DNA of 64,000 nucleotides from Favolaschia claudopus (GCA_037176885.1 JAWWNJ010000026.1:186001-250000), one strand, 5' to 3'. Shown: positions 34,952 through 47,751, counted from the stretch's first letter. Notes: a model not told the origin generated them from the sequence alone. Made by a program: numbers and translations.

Positions 34952-35510
34952 TCACGACTTCATTTTGATTGACCCTGCAGCGCTGGGCGGTCGTGAGTTG
35001 CCCGCAGCGTCGCTCTGCCCTCGTGAACGGCCGCCTTCTGAGGCCTTGTTCTTTGACGGTATAGCCATATCGTCCTGCGAACCGCGCGTGAAAAAGTCAT
35101 CATCGTCCTCGTAAGGCGACGAGCCGGCGTTTATCTGTCAAGAGCAAAAAAATAATTAATCAAGGAGTAAAACCACACGGGCCACGGCGCCTTCGACGTA
35201 CCCAGTCACGCAGCACATCCGCGACGCGTGCAGCCTCCTCTGCGCTAAATGTGACATCCGTGCCCTTCTCCGCGTGCAGCCTCAGCAATTCACTTAGTGA
35301 CCGCTTGCCCTTCCCGTTCGTCTTCGCGCCAGGTGTGGCATCGTCGCCCGCGCCACCGGGAAACAGCACTGAATTGCGTGGCGTCGTACGCGGGGCATCC
35401 TCAGTGTCGCCGTCCATCGAGAGCGAGCGGTCCCAATCCTCCGCGCTCGATTCTGAGTGCAGAGACAAAGTCGACATCGAGCGCGTAAGGTCTTCGCCAG
35501 ATTCCGCCAT
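34952..35510 (-). CDS. Small conserved-looking hydrophilic protein of unknown function
   Basis: Two exons join in phase 0: ATG 35510 to about 35202, then an intron (GTACGTCG..TTGACAG) and a second exon to TGA at 34952. The product is about 160 residues. The N-terminal half is acidic and Ser-rich (MAESGEDLTRSMSTLSLHS). The middle looks ordered and helical: KRSLSELLRLHAEKGTDVTF then SAEEAARVADVLRDW, continuing across the intron as INAGSSPYEDDDDFF. The tail is basic and Ser/Gly-rich and ends SIKMKS. No known domain or signal peptide is recognised. The central helix across a precise intron argues that it is a real gene. Confidence 0.7.
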
Positions 35511-36404
35511 TGAGAAAGGGATATTTATGTGGATGTAGTGGGTGGCGGCGCAGCGGATGTCGATGGCTAACCACCAAGGGGTGGGCTGTACGCGCACTTC
35601 TACTGTTGCCTTATTCTTCTCTCTTCTCTTCCTCCGATGAAAATCCCTAGTTCTCACTGTGTGGAGCCCGATACGCGGTATCAGCCGATACTAGGTGAAT
35701 GTGATCCTGAGGGTCTGTGGTCGACGCGATCCAACCGCGATTATGAGAAGGCTAGACGGGGAGGCAGAGAGCAGAGGGAGGAGGCGAGGGAGAGGGAGAG
35801 AAGGACAACGGCGTTGAGCCACCGCCCAGAAAACAAAAGGGAAAACTCAGAAAAGGCTTGTGTATCGAATGATGAGATGATGGCAGAAAACAAGTCACAA
35901 TGTGATGTGACGACGTGACTCAAATTGAACAATTAGACTCGGGTGACCCGGGGTGAGGTTGAATCGGGCCTGAAAAAAACCCGGTTGGTCCAGAGTTACG
36001 GCTACGACTGAAAGATTTTAGCCAGCCATCTTTCTGGAAGAGCTTTCATTTTTATGTTGACTTGGAACGGAGGTAAGTTCATTAACAGGTCATGGTTGCG
36101 TTCTATGGAATGGTTGCGTTCAAGTCACTGCTGCGATTAACGATGCAGCCCGGCAGCCGATTTTCAACTGATATCGTGAAGCTGAACACTGGGGAGCGGG
36201 GCTTGCGCCAGTTCATCCAGACGGTTTATCTCTCTCATAACGCACAGTCAATCCGAGATCTCTTGGTTGGATTTTGACCAGACACAACACGCCTTACCTT
36301 CCTTCTACTTACTTATCCTCTGCCTTCCGGTCACTCTCAAGTGGGGCATATATTCCGCATCGACGCGATTAATTTTTTTGATTCCCTCCGTCCTCATCCT
36401 CCAT
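35511..36404. other. Intergenic stretch, no gene seen
   Basis: About 890 bp between the start of the small hydrophilic gene and the stop of the permease gene. A purine-rich block lies at 35755-35805. Nothing else was recognised. Confidence 0.5.
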
Positions 36405-38440
36405 TCACCGCAAAATAGCCATCTCAGCACAAACAACCCCAAGCCCCACAGCACCCATAACCACCAACGGCAACGTATTCCAAAACGCAAATGTCTTCTG
36501 CCCAATAAAAATCCCCTTCTGCTTCAAAATCGCACGCCAAAGAAGCCCCGCGAGGCTAGCGCTGAAGGTAAAACTCACAGCGCCGATGTTGCTTGCGACT
36601 GCGAGTGATATCGCTGCGGCGCGTTGGGTGTGTGGGGGTAGGACAGACGCGCGGACGACTTTTGTGAGTAATCTAGATTGGTTGATTCAATTGGAATATA
36701 ACGGCGAGTTGAACAAACGACAGGCAAAGATATGTGTGCTTACATTGTTGCGCCGATGTTGGTTCCAGAAAGATTGCATAGGATTATTCCCAAAACGCCA
36801 ATGATCCAGATGGTCGGAAACGGATTCGCAGGGTTACGATGTGTAGCGTGGCGAAGCCAAGAGGCGAAAATATCGATCCAACCCTGGTGCGTCAGAGCCT
36901 CGATCAAAATGAACTGCGAAAAAGCAAACGGGACGAGAGCGAAGGGGAGTCGTGGTAACGCCGTGAAAAATGTCGGAAAATGAGCGGCTAGCCTCGTGCG
37001 TTTGTTGGCGAGTTTGAACCTGAGAGATTTGAACAGCGGAAATGAGGGATCCGGGGATGGGGAGTTTCGTGTTGCGGATTTTGGTGAAGAAGTTCCCGGT
37101 ACTGTGGAGGCAGGTTGCTCATTTACAGTGGGACTGTTACGATCCTGCGTCGGCTCGGGATCGGCAACATGAGGGACCGTCATACGTCGTTTGAGCTCCT
37201 GAAGCACGAAATCCTCTTCATTGTTGGTTGTCTGTGGCGCAGCAGGACGGTCATGTTCGCCGGAAGAACGCTGTCGTGGTGCATGTCCAAGCATAGGAAT
37301 ATTATGCGTAAATCGGTAGTGGTCCCATGCAAGATCAAAGATAAACTTCGCGACTGCAAAAGGCAGACTAATTTCCCAGACATCGACACCGAAGAAGCTG
37401 ACGATGATGATGACGACCAGGCAACTTCCAAGCAGCGCGGATCCCACAATCGCGCCTTTTGGATCAAGGAGTACGGAACGAACGTCCAAGTCAGCAGAAT
37501 TGTTCAACCGTCGAGGCACGTATTTTGGGTCCCGAAATTGGATTCCGAGAGCAGCGAAGCAAGCCACATTGCATGCGAGGAAGGGCAAAATTGTGTACGC
37601 TGTGAACGCAGCATCGTTAATTCTGAATCCCTGGCAGATCACGACATTGGTTGGATTTCCAACGAACCTGGTGGATTGTGAGTGGTTCTGTTGTCTTACC
37701 GTGGCAAAGAAACTACGAACAAAACCATGCTGGCTGTGTTTGCTGCGGCAAATTCGGAAATCAACCAACTAGTTGGCTGGCAAGGAAATTAGAGCAGAGT
37801 TCGATGATTGTAGAGTGTCCTTACATTCAATTCTGCAACCTTGGTGTAATACACTAAGAAAGCCGTCCCACTCAAAATGACCTAGAACTATTAGTGGGTT
37901 TGCCTGTCAAAATCCAACATATATACTTACGGGATCATTTCCGAGAACAACGCTAATGACCGTTAACATAAGATAGAAATACAGATATAATTTCCATCCA
38001 TTCGAACCGCCTTTGTTGCTGACCCAGAAAGCGGCGGCCTGCAGAATCCCAGTGATGTCAAGAGTGATGGCCATGTAGGCCAGGGAGAAAAATAGAATGA
38101 GGATGTTGTAAGGCTTCACGCCATCTGTTGACTGCTGTAGCTGGGGCCGCGCATAGGAGTAAAGAGGCGCTCGTAGTTCTCACCAGTGCCAACAATCCCG
38201 TCACGGATCTGACGATGAGCGGACGGCATTATAGAAATGCGGGAGAGGTACCTGTGTAGGCCCCAAGCATTGTGCGGCCCATAGAATCGCGATTGCAAGA
38301 ATAGGCGCTGTTGTGAGATTGAGGACAATGCGTTTGTGGCCGATGTAGGGGAGACGGATTGGTATTGGAAGTGGGTGGATGACGAAGGAGATGGAGAGAA
38401 TGAAGATGACCAGGGTTGCGATTGAGAAACCAGAAGGCAT
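36405..38440 (-). CDS. Anion permease-like transporter (ArsB/NhaD, citrate-transporter-like fold)
   Basis: The start MPSGFSIATLVIFILSISFV at 38440 is hydrophobic. Following exons give PIRLPYIGHKRIVLNLTTAP, AILWAAQCLGP, then IRDGIV, KPYNILILFFSLAYMAITLD, LYFYLMLTVISVVLGNDPV, and a helix-loop FVGNPTNVVICQGF typical of this superfamily. A long hydrophilic loop follows (Pro/Ser-rich, around HVADPEPTQDRNSPTVNEQP). The second half has FFTALPRLPFALVPFAFSQF, IIGVLGIILCNLSGTNIGAT and SLAVASNIGAVSFTFSASLAG, ending MAILR with TGA at 36405. The paired NPTN and SGTNIG re-entrant motifs support an anion/H+ permease of the arsenite/citrate/sulfate type. The substrate is not assigned. It starts 558 bp from the divergent CorA-like gene. 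Confidence 0.7.
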
Positions 38441-38998
38441 GGGGCTGAAGCCAGAGGGAGGGAGGATAAGTATCAGAGTTCAGAAGCGCGTTTATATCGC
38501 TCGCACAGCCTTTTTGAATGAGGAACGTGGGGGTGAATCGGACCGACAGCAGAGCTAGAGAGTAGATAGGGTGCAGTATTCCATAATTCTTGGCGAGAGG
38601 GAGGAGCAGGTGCGTCGTCAGCAACTCGAACAACGTAGCGGTTCAATCCAAGTTCAACGTGTGACAGTGTCACGGATGTTGCGCTTTCGAGTTGGCCGTG
38701 GCCAACCCTTTGCTCCAAGCCAAAACCTGCCTCAGCGCTCAATTTCGGCGAGACAACGCTTGCCGCTCAGAGTTCCCAGATAATCCATTTGCCCCATGCC
38801 TTCAATTGGTGATTCCCGCGACAGCCATCTCTTTACCCCGGGTTAGCGGTGTCAGCACCAATCGCAACGCAGTGGAGTTGGAGTAGCTTTGTTTTCATCG
38901 ACTTTTGCTGCTATATCTATTCTTGAAAGCTATGGAACTCCTTCTGTGTCGGACACTGCAGTATATGAAGCGTTCGCGAAGCACGAAACTACGCCTAC
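38441..38998. promoter_or_regulatory. Shared upstream region of the permease (-) and CorA-like gene (+)
   Basis: A 558-bp head-to-head spacer. No obvious TATA element or RNA gene was seen. A conserved upstream exon of the CorA-like gene cannot be excluded. Confidence 0.45.
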
Positions 38999-41175
38999 AT
39001 GTCTTCCTTCAACGTCGACGCACTCTACCCTGATCCCAACGCGCGAGAAATGCCTCCGCGCATTCCTCAACCACATCACAGGCATGGCGCGCCTTCTGGA
39101 CCTTGGCCGTTTCTCGACCTCGACAGCGATGTGCGCAGCATAGACAACTCTGGCTATGTACTTCCAAAGCTTGACTTGCGTTGCAGATAGATTTGGATAC
39201 CTGTTCGAATCCACAGCGAGAGCCAAGTAAGGAACAGAAACATTGGTCCAAGGTACGTACATTGACTTGACAAGATTATCTCGAGTGAGCTTGAACCCTT
39301 GCCTAGTACCCCCAGTCGTTGTATCCGAATTGGACCCCTTTGCAACAGGAAAAGAGTGGAATAACGAAAATCGTAGATTATGTTGACGGGCATTGCACCA
39401 TTCATGAGGTCAACGTTCTCGACACGGCTGCATTCACTTCCGAAGAAGACGCTGTCGTCACTGCGTTCAATGCAGAGGAATATTGGAAGAAATTGCACAT
39501 GGATCTACCGGAGAATGTACGAGTTAGAGCACTCTTTGTCGACTCTCTGTCGGGTCCCATGTGTCAGATGTTGGGCGCAAAGTAAGTCGCAATTTGTGGA
39601 GAGGCCGTTCCTCGCATCCCATTTCGCAGGTATAACATCGAGCCATTCTTTTTCTCTTCGTCGTTCAATTGGATACCGGCACGATACCAAGATACGGTAG
39701 AACAAGGCGACCGTAAGTTCTCTCTTTCTCATGCTTCTCTTGGTCTGATAACTCAATAGACATTACGTTGACCCTTTCCTTCATTCGTCCAATGTACAAC
39801 CCCACGACTATGCCCTCAACTCCAACATCCAGCCATTCCCTATCGCTTCCCACCCTGAAACCGGTCGACCAAACCATCGATACGCAAGCCCCTCTTCTCT
39901 TGAGCTCTTGTGAGTTGTGCCTTCATTTGTCTAATTGTCTCCCCAGACTCAAAAGCATACTTTCCCAGCCGACCGCATTATACTCCCCGACATCCTGTCT
40001 ATCCACATGGTGCGGTGTCACGGCCTAAGTACCATCATCAGCTACCACCCTCCCCACAAACACAGAGCAACGAGCGCACATACCATGCGCACGCGTCTAC
40101 TCGCAGCCGGACAGTCTGTGTACTGGAACAAGCTTTTCACTTCCACAATCTCGTCCGACCCGTCGTTCGTTCTCCTCGCCCTTCTGTGGTACCCTCTGTA
40201 TGCCTTTGATGAATCGCTAGACGCGCTCTATGCTCATATTTGTTGGCTTGTGCGTCATTCCATGATTCCCGAAAATCCAAACCCGAATTTACTTATGGGA
40301 TAATAGGAAGGGCGGGTGATAGCCACGACGGATATGACGCTGACACAACAGTTGCACGTCGTTCGCGCGCATCTCTTGCACTATTCTTCGCTGCTCGAGG
40401 ATTTCCGGAAAACGGCTTTCATCGCAGAGACACCCAATCCGATGCTGGAGCACCCGCCAGACGACGTTTCGGCAGAGAAGGTTGCTTCGGTGAAGGAGCT
40501 CATGCGGAGGGAGTCGCAGAATTTGCTCGATGAGATTGCGCGGTTGGAGCAGAATCGGAAGATGCAGGATAATCGGTTGAAGAATGTCATGGATTTGGTA
40601 TGTCTTCTTTCTGTGTTTGTGGATGCGCGATGAGCTGAGGTGGATGTAGGCGTTTAGTAGCGTTAACTTGGAGGATAGTAGAACGATGAAGCACCTCACG
40701 GAAGCTTCTGTCAGAGATAGCGCAGGTGCTAGTTTCCCGGCTTGGCTACGATGTATACTTATTCTATTTGTCTTAGCGATGAAACAAATCTCTTACCTTA
40801 CCATGTTCTTCCTTCCTGCTTCCTTCGCTGCAGTACGTCTTTCGCACATCTTCTACCACCTTTCACACCATACTCATATCGTCTTCTCCTCGGTAGACCG
40901 TCTTCGGCATGAACGTCAACGTCCTCTCACCGGACACACACGGCACCCTAGCACACTACTTTGCCTTCGCCCTCCCGCTTACCGTGCTCACCGTGTGGGC
41001 TATCACAGCCGTCCGTCGGCGGGACAAGGATTCGAATCCGATTCACGCCAATGGGTATAATAAGTATGTTCCGTTGTGGTCGAAGTTGTCTTGGCCTTGG
41101 GTTGCGGTGCGGGATGGGGTGAGGAGGAATTCGACGATGTTGCCGACGAATAAGTTTGGTGAGGCGTATCCTTGA
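38999..41175 (+). CDS. CorA-like magnesium-transporter-family protein
   Basis: The C-terminus has the CorA layout. A long helix (MTLTQQLHVVRAHLLHYSSL.. ELMRRESQNLLDEIARLEQN) leads into TM1, MKQISYLTMFFLPASFAATVFGMNV, carrying the diagnostic GMN. TM2 (FAFALPLTVLTVWAITAV) and a basic tail follow, ending EAYP at 41175. Upstream exons include YPQSLYPNWTPLQQEKSGIT (39307-39581), KYNIEPFFFSSSFNWIPARY, and LPDILSIHMVRCHGLSTIIS. The start at 38999 (MSSFNVDALYPDPNAR) is uncertain: reaching the next exon needs a 29-nt intron (39158-39186), and a second frame is also open there. Likely role: divalent-cation channel or a basidiomycete CorA-like stress protein. Confidence 0.72.
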
Positions 41176-43468
41176 GAGGCGTTCATGACCCTTACTCGAG
41201 TATTTATTTTATTCTTGATACTGTATCGTATCCATAATTGTATGTCCTAGCGCTCCGCTACAAGCCTTGAAGCTCCAACTGACCGGTCTCAATCGATCAT
41301 TGTACTTGATACTGCTCGATGTGAAACTTAACGGCGATCGTACTGCAAGAGGTTTTCTCTCCGATACACACGCGCTTCTCTCAAGTTCCCTGTTTATTTT
41401 TTCGCCGTCTTCATTCGTGCAGCCAGTGTGTTTGTTTGACGATCGCGCGATGTTTAAGAGGTCGCACACAGTCATCTTTCCCACGCATTCTTTCTTGTGA
41501 ACTTGCAGCTCAACCCAAGCTCAACCAACTCTCAGATCTCAGCGATGATTCTGTGGCTCTCTTGCGTCTGAGTCATTCTACCACGCAACAAGCGGTCTAT
41601 GACCTTCTACAACACGTTCTTAACTTACTCGGAGACACCACTGATGCACCAGCTTGAAAGGCTCAAACACAATTAAATCTTCGTTGTCCAAATCTAGTTG
41701 CTCAGTATGGCTCTTGACTCTCTTCTCAATCCTGGGTCTTGCTGGCATTCACCGTCTCTATTTCCATACCTGAATTGAACTACAAGACTACTTTCGAGAA
41801 ACTTGCTCATCGCGTCCGTTTCGCTTCTCCTAGAATTGTATGATCGTCAATGTATAACAGTGCTCTGCGTCTTGAACCATTTCACTCTTTATCACAGTTT
41901 TAGAAGAACTGCAGGACTCTGCTACTCTGCCAAAGCGTAATTCTTCTCCGTCAGCTTTCGCGCTTGTGAAAGCAGGTCCTCGAGCTTTGCCGCTGCTCTG
42001 AACTCAGGCGACTATAAGAGTATCATCTATTCAGACAACGAATTTATTTCCTTCTCGACCCTTTGCCTCGTTCACTTTTCGCCATATATCACATTGAATG
42101 TCGGTATGGGATTTAACTTGCCAGTGTGGGTATGGACGTCATTCACCAACATTTTGTGCCATGGCATGCCAATAGTATGCCAGTGAATTTTCGCTAGCAC
42201 GATAGCTCCACACCATCGTGGATCAGGTACGCCGTTCCTGTCTTTCAGGCGACGGGGACAGAAAATTCATCGGTCGGTGCTTATTTTTGTGCTAATCGAC
42301 TTGTTTCAAGTGGACTAAATGCCCCGATAAACAGACTTTTGTTTCAGTCGTCGAGTACGGCGCGAACTCGATAAACTCGCCTCAGGGGGGACCGCTTGTC
42401 ACTAACAGATCTCTCAGAGGGCTAGTCCAAGCGAATATGAAATTTAGCTTGCTGCAATGTTCTGAAGCGACTTACAGAAATCACTCAAATTTTTTGTTTC
42501 ACAAATTTCAATGTGTCGCGGCTGCCGATGTCCAACGAACCGCCCTGAACTTGCACAGAATAAACTGGATCAATGCGTAGCGACACTTTGACGCGCTGCG
42601 AATCTGGCGCTCGTTGATTTGACCTGGTTCAAGCTATTTTGAGCAACCTCCTTATGTCTCCGCCGGTCAGCCAGCTGAATGGTACGATGAATCCTGATAC
42701 CTCCAATAGCTCACTGCGAAGCTGTATACTATATGTTCTGAGTCGCCAACATCTTCAAGAAAATGCCTAGGTAACGTAGTAAGTTACTGCGTGCTCGGCC
42801 GGCGATTATAAGTGGGACGATGCTTCGCTGGATACCCTCTTGATTTCTTTAGCGAGTGCAACGTGGTACCAACTGCTGAGCCAACAATACGGATTCCGGG
42901 AAGCGGTGATTGTTGAACTGATCATCTTTCGCTGTCGAAGAGTCGAAGATCCGCGATCGAGTTTCCGGTTCCGGGTGGAGTGCCGTTCGCTTTTTCTCAC
43001 GCTTGTCTTTTACGCGTCTTCTCCATTCGCGAATATCCAATACGAGCCAATCCCGATTCCCCAGCCACTGTCGAGGCGGCCGACCAGGACGGCCCCAAAT
43101 TTGCCCCCGAGCTAACTTACCTCCACGGCTCGTTCGTCCGGTAACCAACAGGTCAACGTTCACTAGCTCAAGTTGTCCCCGCCGGCTTTGTTGTTGCCAC
43201 GGAAGTTGGTACTGTATGCGTCTACAACCAACGGGTTCACGACTGGGTCCTGACAGTATCCGGCATCTTCACTACGATGCAGGCATCACAGAAGCAAGAC
43301 AGAAGGCACAATCTGTTCAGGGCGCGAATCAGCTAACCCTCATACGACTCCGGTGCATCGCTCTGAATTTATCTTGGGTTGATTTCACGCGTATCCGGAC
43401 AGTTGATGTCATTCCAACGAAAGTCTATATATACCTGAGCAACTTCGTTGGTTTCCGCAAGTGCTAAG
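41176..43468. other. Large intergenic region, no gene seen
   Basis: About 2.3 kb between the CorA-like gene and the first hydrolase. I found no frame with coding bias, no tRNA-like cloverleaf and no clear transposon ends. The last 50 bp contain a TATA box for the hydrolase. Confidence 0.5.
43426..43433 (+). promoter_or_regulatory. TATA box of hydrolase copy 1
   Basis: TATATATA lies 36-43 bp upstream of the ATG at 43469, a position compatible with a short fungal leader. Confidence 0.5.
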
Positions 43469-44754
43469 ATGCGCTTTTCCACTTGCTTTTTTTCCCTTCT
43501 CTTGGTCGTGCCGTCCTTGGCTTTGCCCTCCCCTCGCGCCTTCAAGACAATAGTCGTCAATTCCACCACCAATGTGGAGCTTTCGTACATTGACAGTGGG
43601 GCACCTGCGGGGGCGGCTACCTACCCTACCATTTTCGCTATTCACGGTATAATCTTTTCCAACTGTGAGTAGAGATGCAGCAGCTTGCGGTCGTGGCGAA
43701 GAATCTGACTCTGTCGCAGTGGTTTTCCAGAAACTCATGGACTCCGCGTCTTCCCTTGGTGTACGCGTCGTCGGTATCAACCGTCGACCCTTCCCCGGTT
43801 CCACTCCGTTCACCGATGCCGAACTCAATGTTATATACACGGGAGGTTCTGGCACTGCTGAGCGACAGGCCGAATTGGATGCTCGCGGCCATGAGCTCGG
43901 GACCTTCATTGCAAACTTTATTACTCAATTCAACCTTCCCCGCCTCTCTGCCGATGGCAAGACGGGCGGTGCCGTTCTTCTCGGCTGGTCTCTTGGTGCA
44001 CCCTTTGCGCTGGCTGCCGTTTCAGCTGCTGGGTCGCTCCCGCCTGCGACACTCGCAACTTTGAGCGCGAACTTGCGGTCTATCATCGTGTATGGTCAGT
44101 AACATCCTTCTTTGGCTTCATCGATCCTCCTCCTCTGACGCACCTCGCAATTCAGAACCCGCTCCTCTCGCGATCGGTTTACCGACTCCCTCGCAGAACT
44201 GGAACCCGTTAGTGGACTCGACTATCCCGGCCGACCTTCAGCTTGAAGCGTTCGGACAATGGGTTACCGCTTACTTCGACAACAACATTGCGAACCGCAA
44301 TCTCGACGATCTTGCTTGGGTCGTTACTTCTCCTTCTCACACTCCCACCCTCTACACCATTGCTGCCGCTGGCAAACTCGATGCCATGCAGGAGCTGGGC
44401 GCCGACGCCCAAACCGATCTTCCCTTCATATTCAACTTCGCCTCCGAGCTTCTTGGTTCCTACCGCAATGCCCTTTTCGACGCGAACACGGCTGCGACGT
44501 TCCCCAAGCTGAAGAGGTCGGTGTTGTGTGGTACCAAGACGGCGGCGTTCGGAGTCAATGGCTTCTGGGCTATCCAGGACGACCAAGCCGCCAATGTCCC
44601 GCAGGCGAGTATCGCCTACAAGATGATGGATGGAACCAACCATTTGGTATGCTACGATTTCTCTGTCTTCATTCGCGGCTTGTGCTGAACTCATCTGTAG
44701 GCTATTTGGGATAACCCGACGACGATAATCAACACCGTCAAATCCCTTGTTTGA
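43469..44754 (+). CDS. Secreted alpha/beta hydrolase-fold protein, copy 1
   Basis: Four exons (43469-43664, 43720-44094, 44156-44646, 44701-44754) give 371 residues. MRFSTCFFSLLLVVPSLALP is a signal peptide. The core begins with VELSYIDSGAP and AIHGIIFSN (oxyanion-hole HG). The nucleophile elbow is GWSLGAPFA (GxSxG). A helical lid region follows (LEAFGQWVTAYFDNN), and the C-terminus reads DGTNHL, then AIWDNP. The other copies have GHWDDP at this point, so this copy lacks that His; TNH may supply the catalytic His instead. Intron positions are the same as in copies 2 and 3. Esterase or lipase-like activity on an external substrate is inferred. Confidence 0.85.
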
Positions 44755-45255
44755 TAGCATTTTCTTTTTCAATTTGTCAATTGACAACTCTGCACGCTGG
44801 TCCTTTTCAAACCGCGTCTCACTACTTTTTGTTTTCGTCTTTCGGCCTGAGGGCCTTCTCACTCGTTGGAATCGTTGTACTTGTATTTTTTGGGATAATG
44901 CATAATACATTCAAGTGAAGCAGGTTCAGGGTGATCCGAGCTTGGTTCGGTGGAATTTCGTTATGGGGTTTGCCATCGGATCCGACCGCAGATCACATCA
45001 GATATACTCAGCGGTGTTACAAGGTGTTACAGAACCATATCGACCGATACCGAAGAAACAAACCAACTCTCAGCCGATGACAGAATATCTACGCGGGCGC
45101 GCACCGCGAGGCTCACTCTGAAACCAACATTCGGAAGAAGAAGCGCTCGTTATGTAACAAGATATCTAGGCGACCTTATAACCTGAGATGGGAACGAGGG
45201 TCGTCTTCAGTGCAACTTGTCTGCGTGCACAACCCTTTCCATTTCTTTCTCCAAT
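44755..45255. other. Spacer between hydrolase copies 1 and 2
   Basis: Five hundred bp containing the 3' untranslated region of copy 1 and the promoter of copy 2. A weak TATA-like cttataacc lies at 45175-45183. Nothing else was seen. Confidence 0.5.
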
Positions 45256-46537
45256 ATGCGCTTTTTCTCTCAGCTTGCCGGGGTTTTCTCTATTCTCTTG
45301 GTTCTCCCCGTGCATATTGCGGCGTTCAACAGTTTGATTGTCAACACCAACCCCAACATTGCTCTTTCTTATCTCGATAGCGGCGCCCCCCGCGGTGTAT
45401 CGAACTACCCCACCATTTTTGCCATTCATGGCATGATTTTCAGCAACTGTACGCGCCGTTTCCATCTTCAGAATGTTCAAGCAACTGACTTGGGTCTTTT
45501 TTATACAAGTGGTATTCCAGAAAATCATGGACCTCGCTCCATCGCTCGGTGTTCGTGTCGTCGCCGTTAACCGCCGTCCCTTCCCCGGATCCACCTCTCT
45601 GACTGCGGCAGAGCTGAATGTTATCAACACTGGAGGCTCTGGCGCTGACGAGAGGGCGGCGCAGCTGGATACTAGAGGCCACGAGATCGCGACTTTCATT
45701 TCCAACTTCATCACTCAATTCAACCTCCCCCGGATGTCGGCGGATGGTAAGACGGGCGGCGCGATCATTCTTGGGTGGTCGGTTGGCGCCCCATACGCGC
45801 TTGCTGCCATCTCCGCTGCTGATTCGCTTCCTACACCTATCAAGTCGACTTTCAGCACGAATCTTCGCTCGGTGATTGTCTACGGTGCGTCAATTGTTCT
45901 TTCTCCGAGCTCATATCATTAAATTTGCTCAATCGACTTGCAGAGGCTGCTCCCATTGCCATCGGCTTGCCCACGCCTCCTCAGAACTGGAACGCGTTGG
46001 TAGATAACACCATCCCGGCGAATCTTCAACTGCAGGCGTTCGGACAGTGGCTCACGTCGTACTTCGACCACGACATCTCGAAACGCAGCCTCGACGGCCT
46101 TTCTTGGGTCATCACCTCGCCCTCTCGCACTCCCACCCTCTACTCTATCGCTGCCGCCAAGAAATTGGACGCCATGCAGGAACTCGGCGCCGACGCGCAA
46201 ACCGATCTCCCCATGCTGTTCTTCTTCGGCGACCAGCTCGTCGCTTCGTATCGCAAGGCGTTCTATGACGCCAACGTTGCGGCGTTGTTCCCGAAATTGA
46301 AGAGATCGGTTCTGTGCGGAAACAAGACCGCCGCGTTTGGCATTAACGGCTTCTGGGCTATTCAGGATGACCAGAAGGTGAACGGCCCGAAGACCAGTGT
46401 GACCTACAAGATGATGAGCGGTACGAACCACCTGGTATGTTGACTTGACTTTCAGAAAGCGTGTTCTGAATCCTTGCCTGCAGGGTCATTGGGACGACCC
46501 CTCGACTGTTTTGAACGCAATAATCAGCCTTGCTTGA
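45256..46537 (+). CDS. Secreted alpha/beta hydrolase-fold protein, copy 2
   Basis: Four exons (45256-45448, 45510-45884, 45944-46434, 46484-46537) encode 370 residues. Exons 2, 3 and 4 have exactly the lengths of copy 1 (375, 491, 54). The signal peptide is MRFFSQLAGVFSILLVLPVH. The oxyanion segment is AIHGMIFSN, the nucleophile elbow GWSVGAPYA, and the end is SGTNHL then GHWDDPSTVLNAIISLA. All conserved positions are intact, so this is the best candidate for a working enzyme in the array. It lies in the same orientation as its neighbours, which indicates tandem duplication. Confidence 0.87.
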
Positions 46538-47751
46538 AGGCCCTACTTTCTGGCTTGTGTCCTTTCCGTGTCTTCCTCGACGCGGTACCACACTCTCTTG
46601 ACAATTCCTCTCCTTTATTTAATCGGGTTTATAACTCCTGTAATATGTCAACATTATGTTGTTGAATCTATTATTATTACATATGTTGTGCTTTCTCCAG
46701 CAGCCCCACGTCCGCCTCCAGACTAACGAAAAAAAATGCTCAACGCGTTCAGAGTCCTGTTCGGCCGAAGGAAACCCGAAACCCGAAACCTCCGAACCTT
46801 CCGTCGCTCAACGCTCAGCGCTCGGCGCTCAACCTTCAACGCTGAAACTCGTTGTGAGTGAGAGGTGCTTCACCATCCATGAGATCGATTCAGCCCGCTC
46901 TTGCCCTGCACGTCGGTCATTTTCCTTTCACGGTCAACTCCGAGTCGAACGACACTATAATTCGTTTCATGCGGCGCGCTCGTCATGGCCGCGATGAATT
47001 TTCTTGATTCGCGTATTTTGTTCCTAGTTTCTGACTGATTCACTCAATCTCAATCCAATCTATGTATTGGGATCAAATTATAGTTTTGAACTGTCTGACT
47101 GGTGAGCTTGGACAAGTTGGATTCGGAATTTTTGACGTTGCAGTGTGGATGCACAGTGGCGCGACAAACAGCTAGGGGTCATTTAAATAAAACACGACGG
47201 GCTTGACGCGCCTGCCGCTGCCTCCGCCCCGCCCAACAAGTTCATCAGTCCCTTTCCGCTAAAACATATCCCCGCCCACTGTGAATTGGTTTCAAATCTA
47301 CCATGCCGAAATTCCTGATTTGGCAAGTTGATGTTTTCTGTCATGACCAACCGCGTTACCGCGACAACAGACGAAGGCCAGACAAAGACGCAACCCTACT
47401 CCCCCGCTGTGTTCCGTATTGGATGCGCGTGCGCAATGCAGCAGCATCCAGCAAAATAACTTCGATTTCTGACCGGCGTTGCTCTGTGTTACTTCGCGGG
47501 TTGATCTGACTGATTTGTGAACGCGCTCGGCGCGTCCGCGCAGGCACAGACAGCTTGCCTTGGCACACCTGATCGGGCCTTAAATTCGGCCCGTAATACA
47601 GTCCAACCGAATACATACTTGCCACCGTTTCATCATCTTCAAAATCTTGACGTTGATGTTACTAGGCGATTCGCATATAAATCAAGAACGAATGCTTTGA
47701 ACAAGAGCGTGCACCGTTCCGTGCATTCCTTTTCACCTTCTCCTCCCCAAT
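46538..47751. other. Spacer between hydrolase copies 2 and 3, no gene seen
   Basis: About 1.2 kb. A short gctcaacgctcagcgctcgg-type run occurs at 46807-46836. A TATA box (TATAAA) lies at 47676-47681, about 70 bp before the copy 3 start. No coding frame is supported. Confidence 0.5.
47676..47681 (+). promoter_or_regulatory. TATA box of hydrolase copy 3
   Basis: TATAAA in catataaatc, 71-76 bp upstream of the ATG at 47752. The promoter still looks intact although the coding region is frameshifted. Confidence 0.45.

Noticed and set aside
39187..39210. tRNA-like T-loop sequence gttcgaatcc
   Set aside because: The flanking bases cannot form a T-stem, and no acceptor stem or anticodon arm is present; it lies in the CorA-like gene.
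43003..43467. 154-codon + strand frame ahead of hydrolase copy 1
   Set aside because: Overlaps the promoter and TATA box of the hydrolase and has no coding character.
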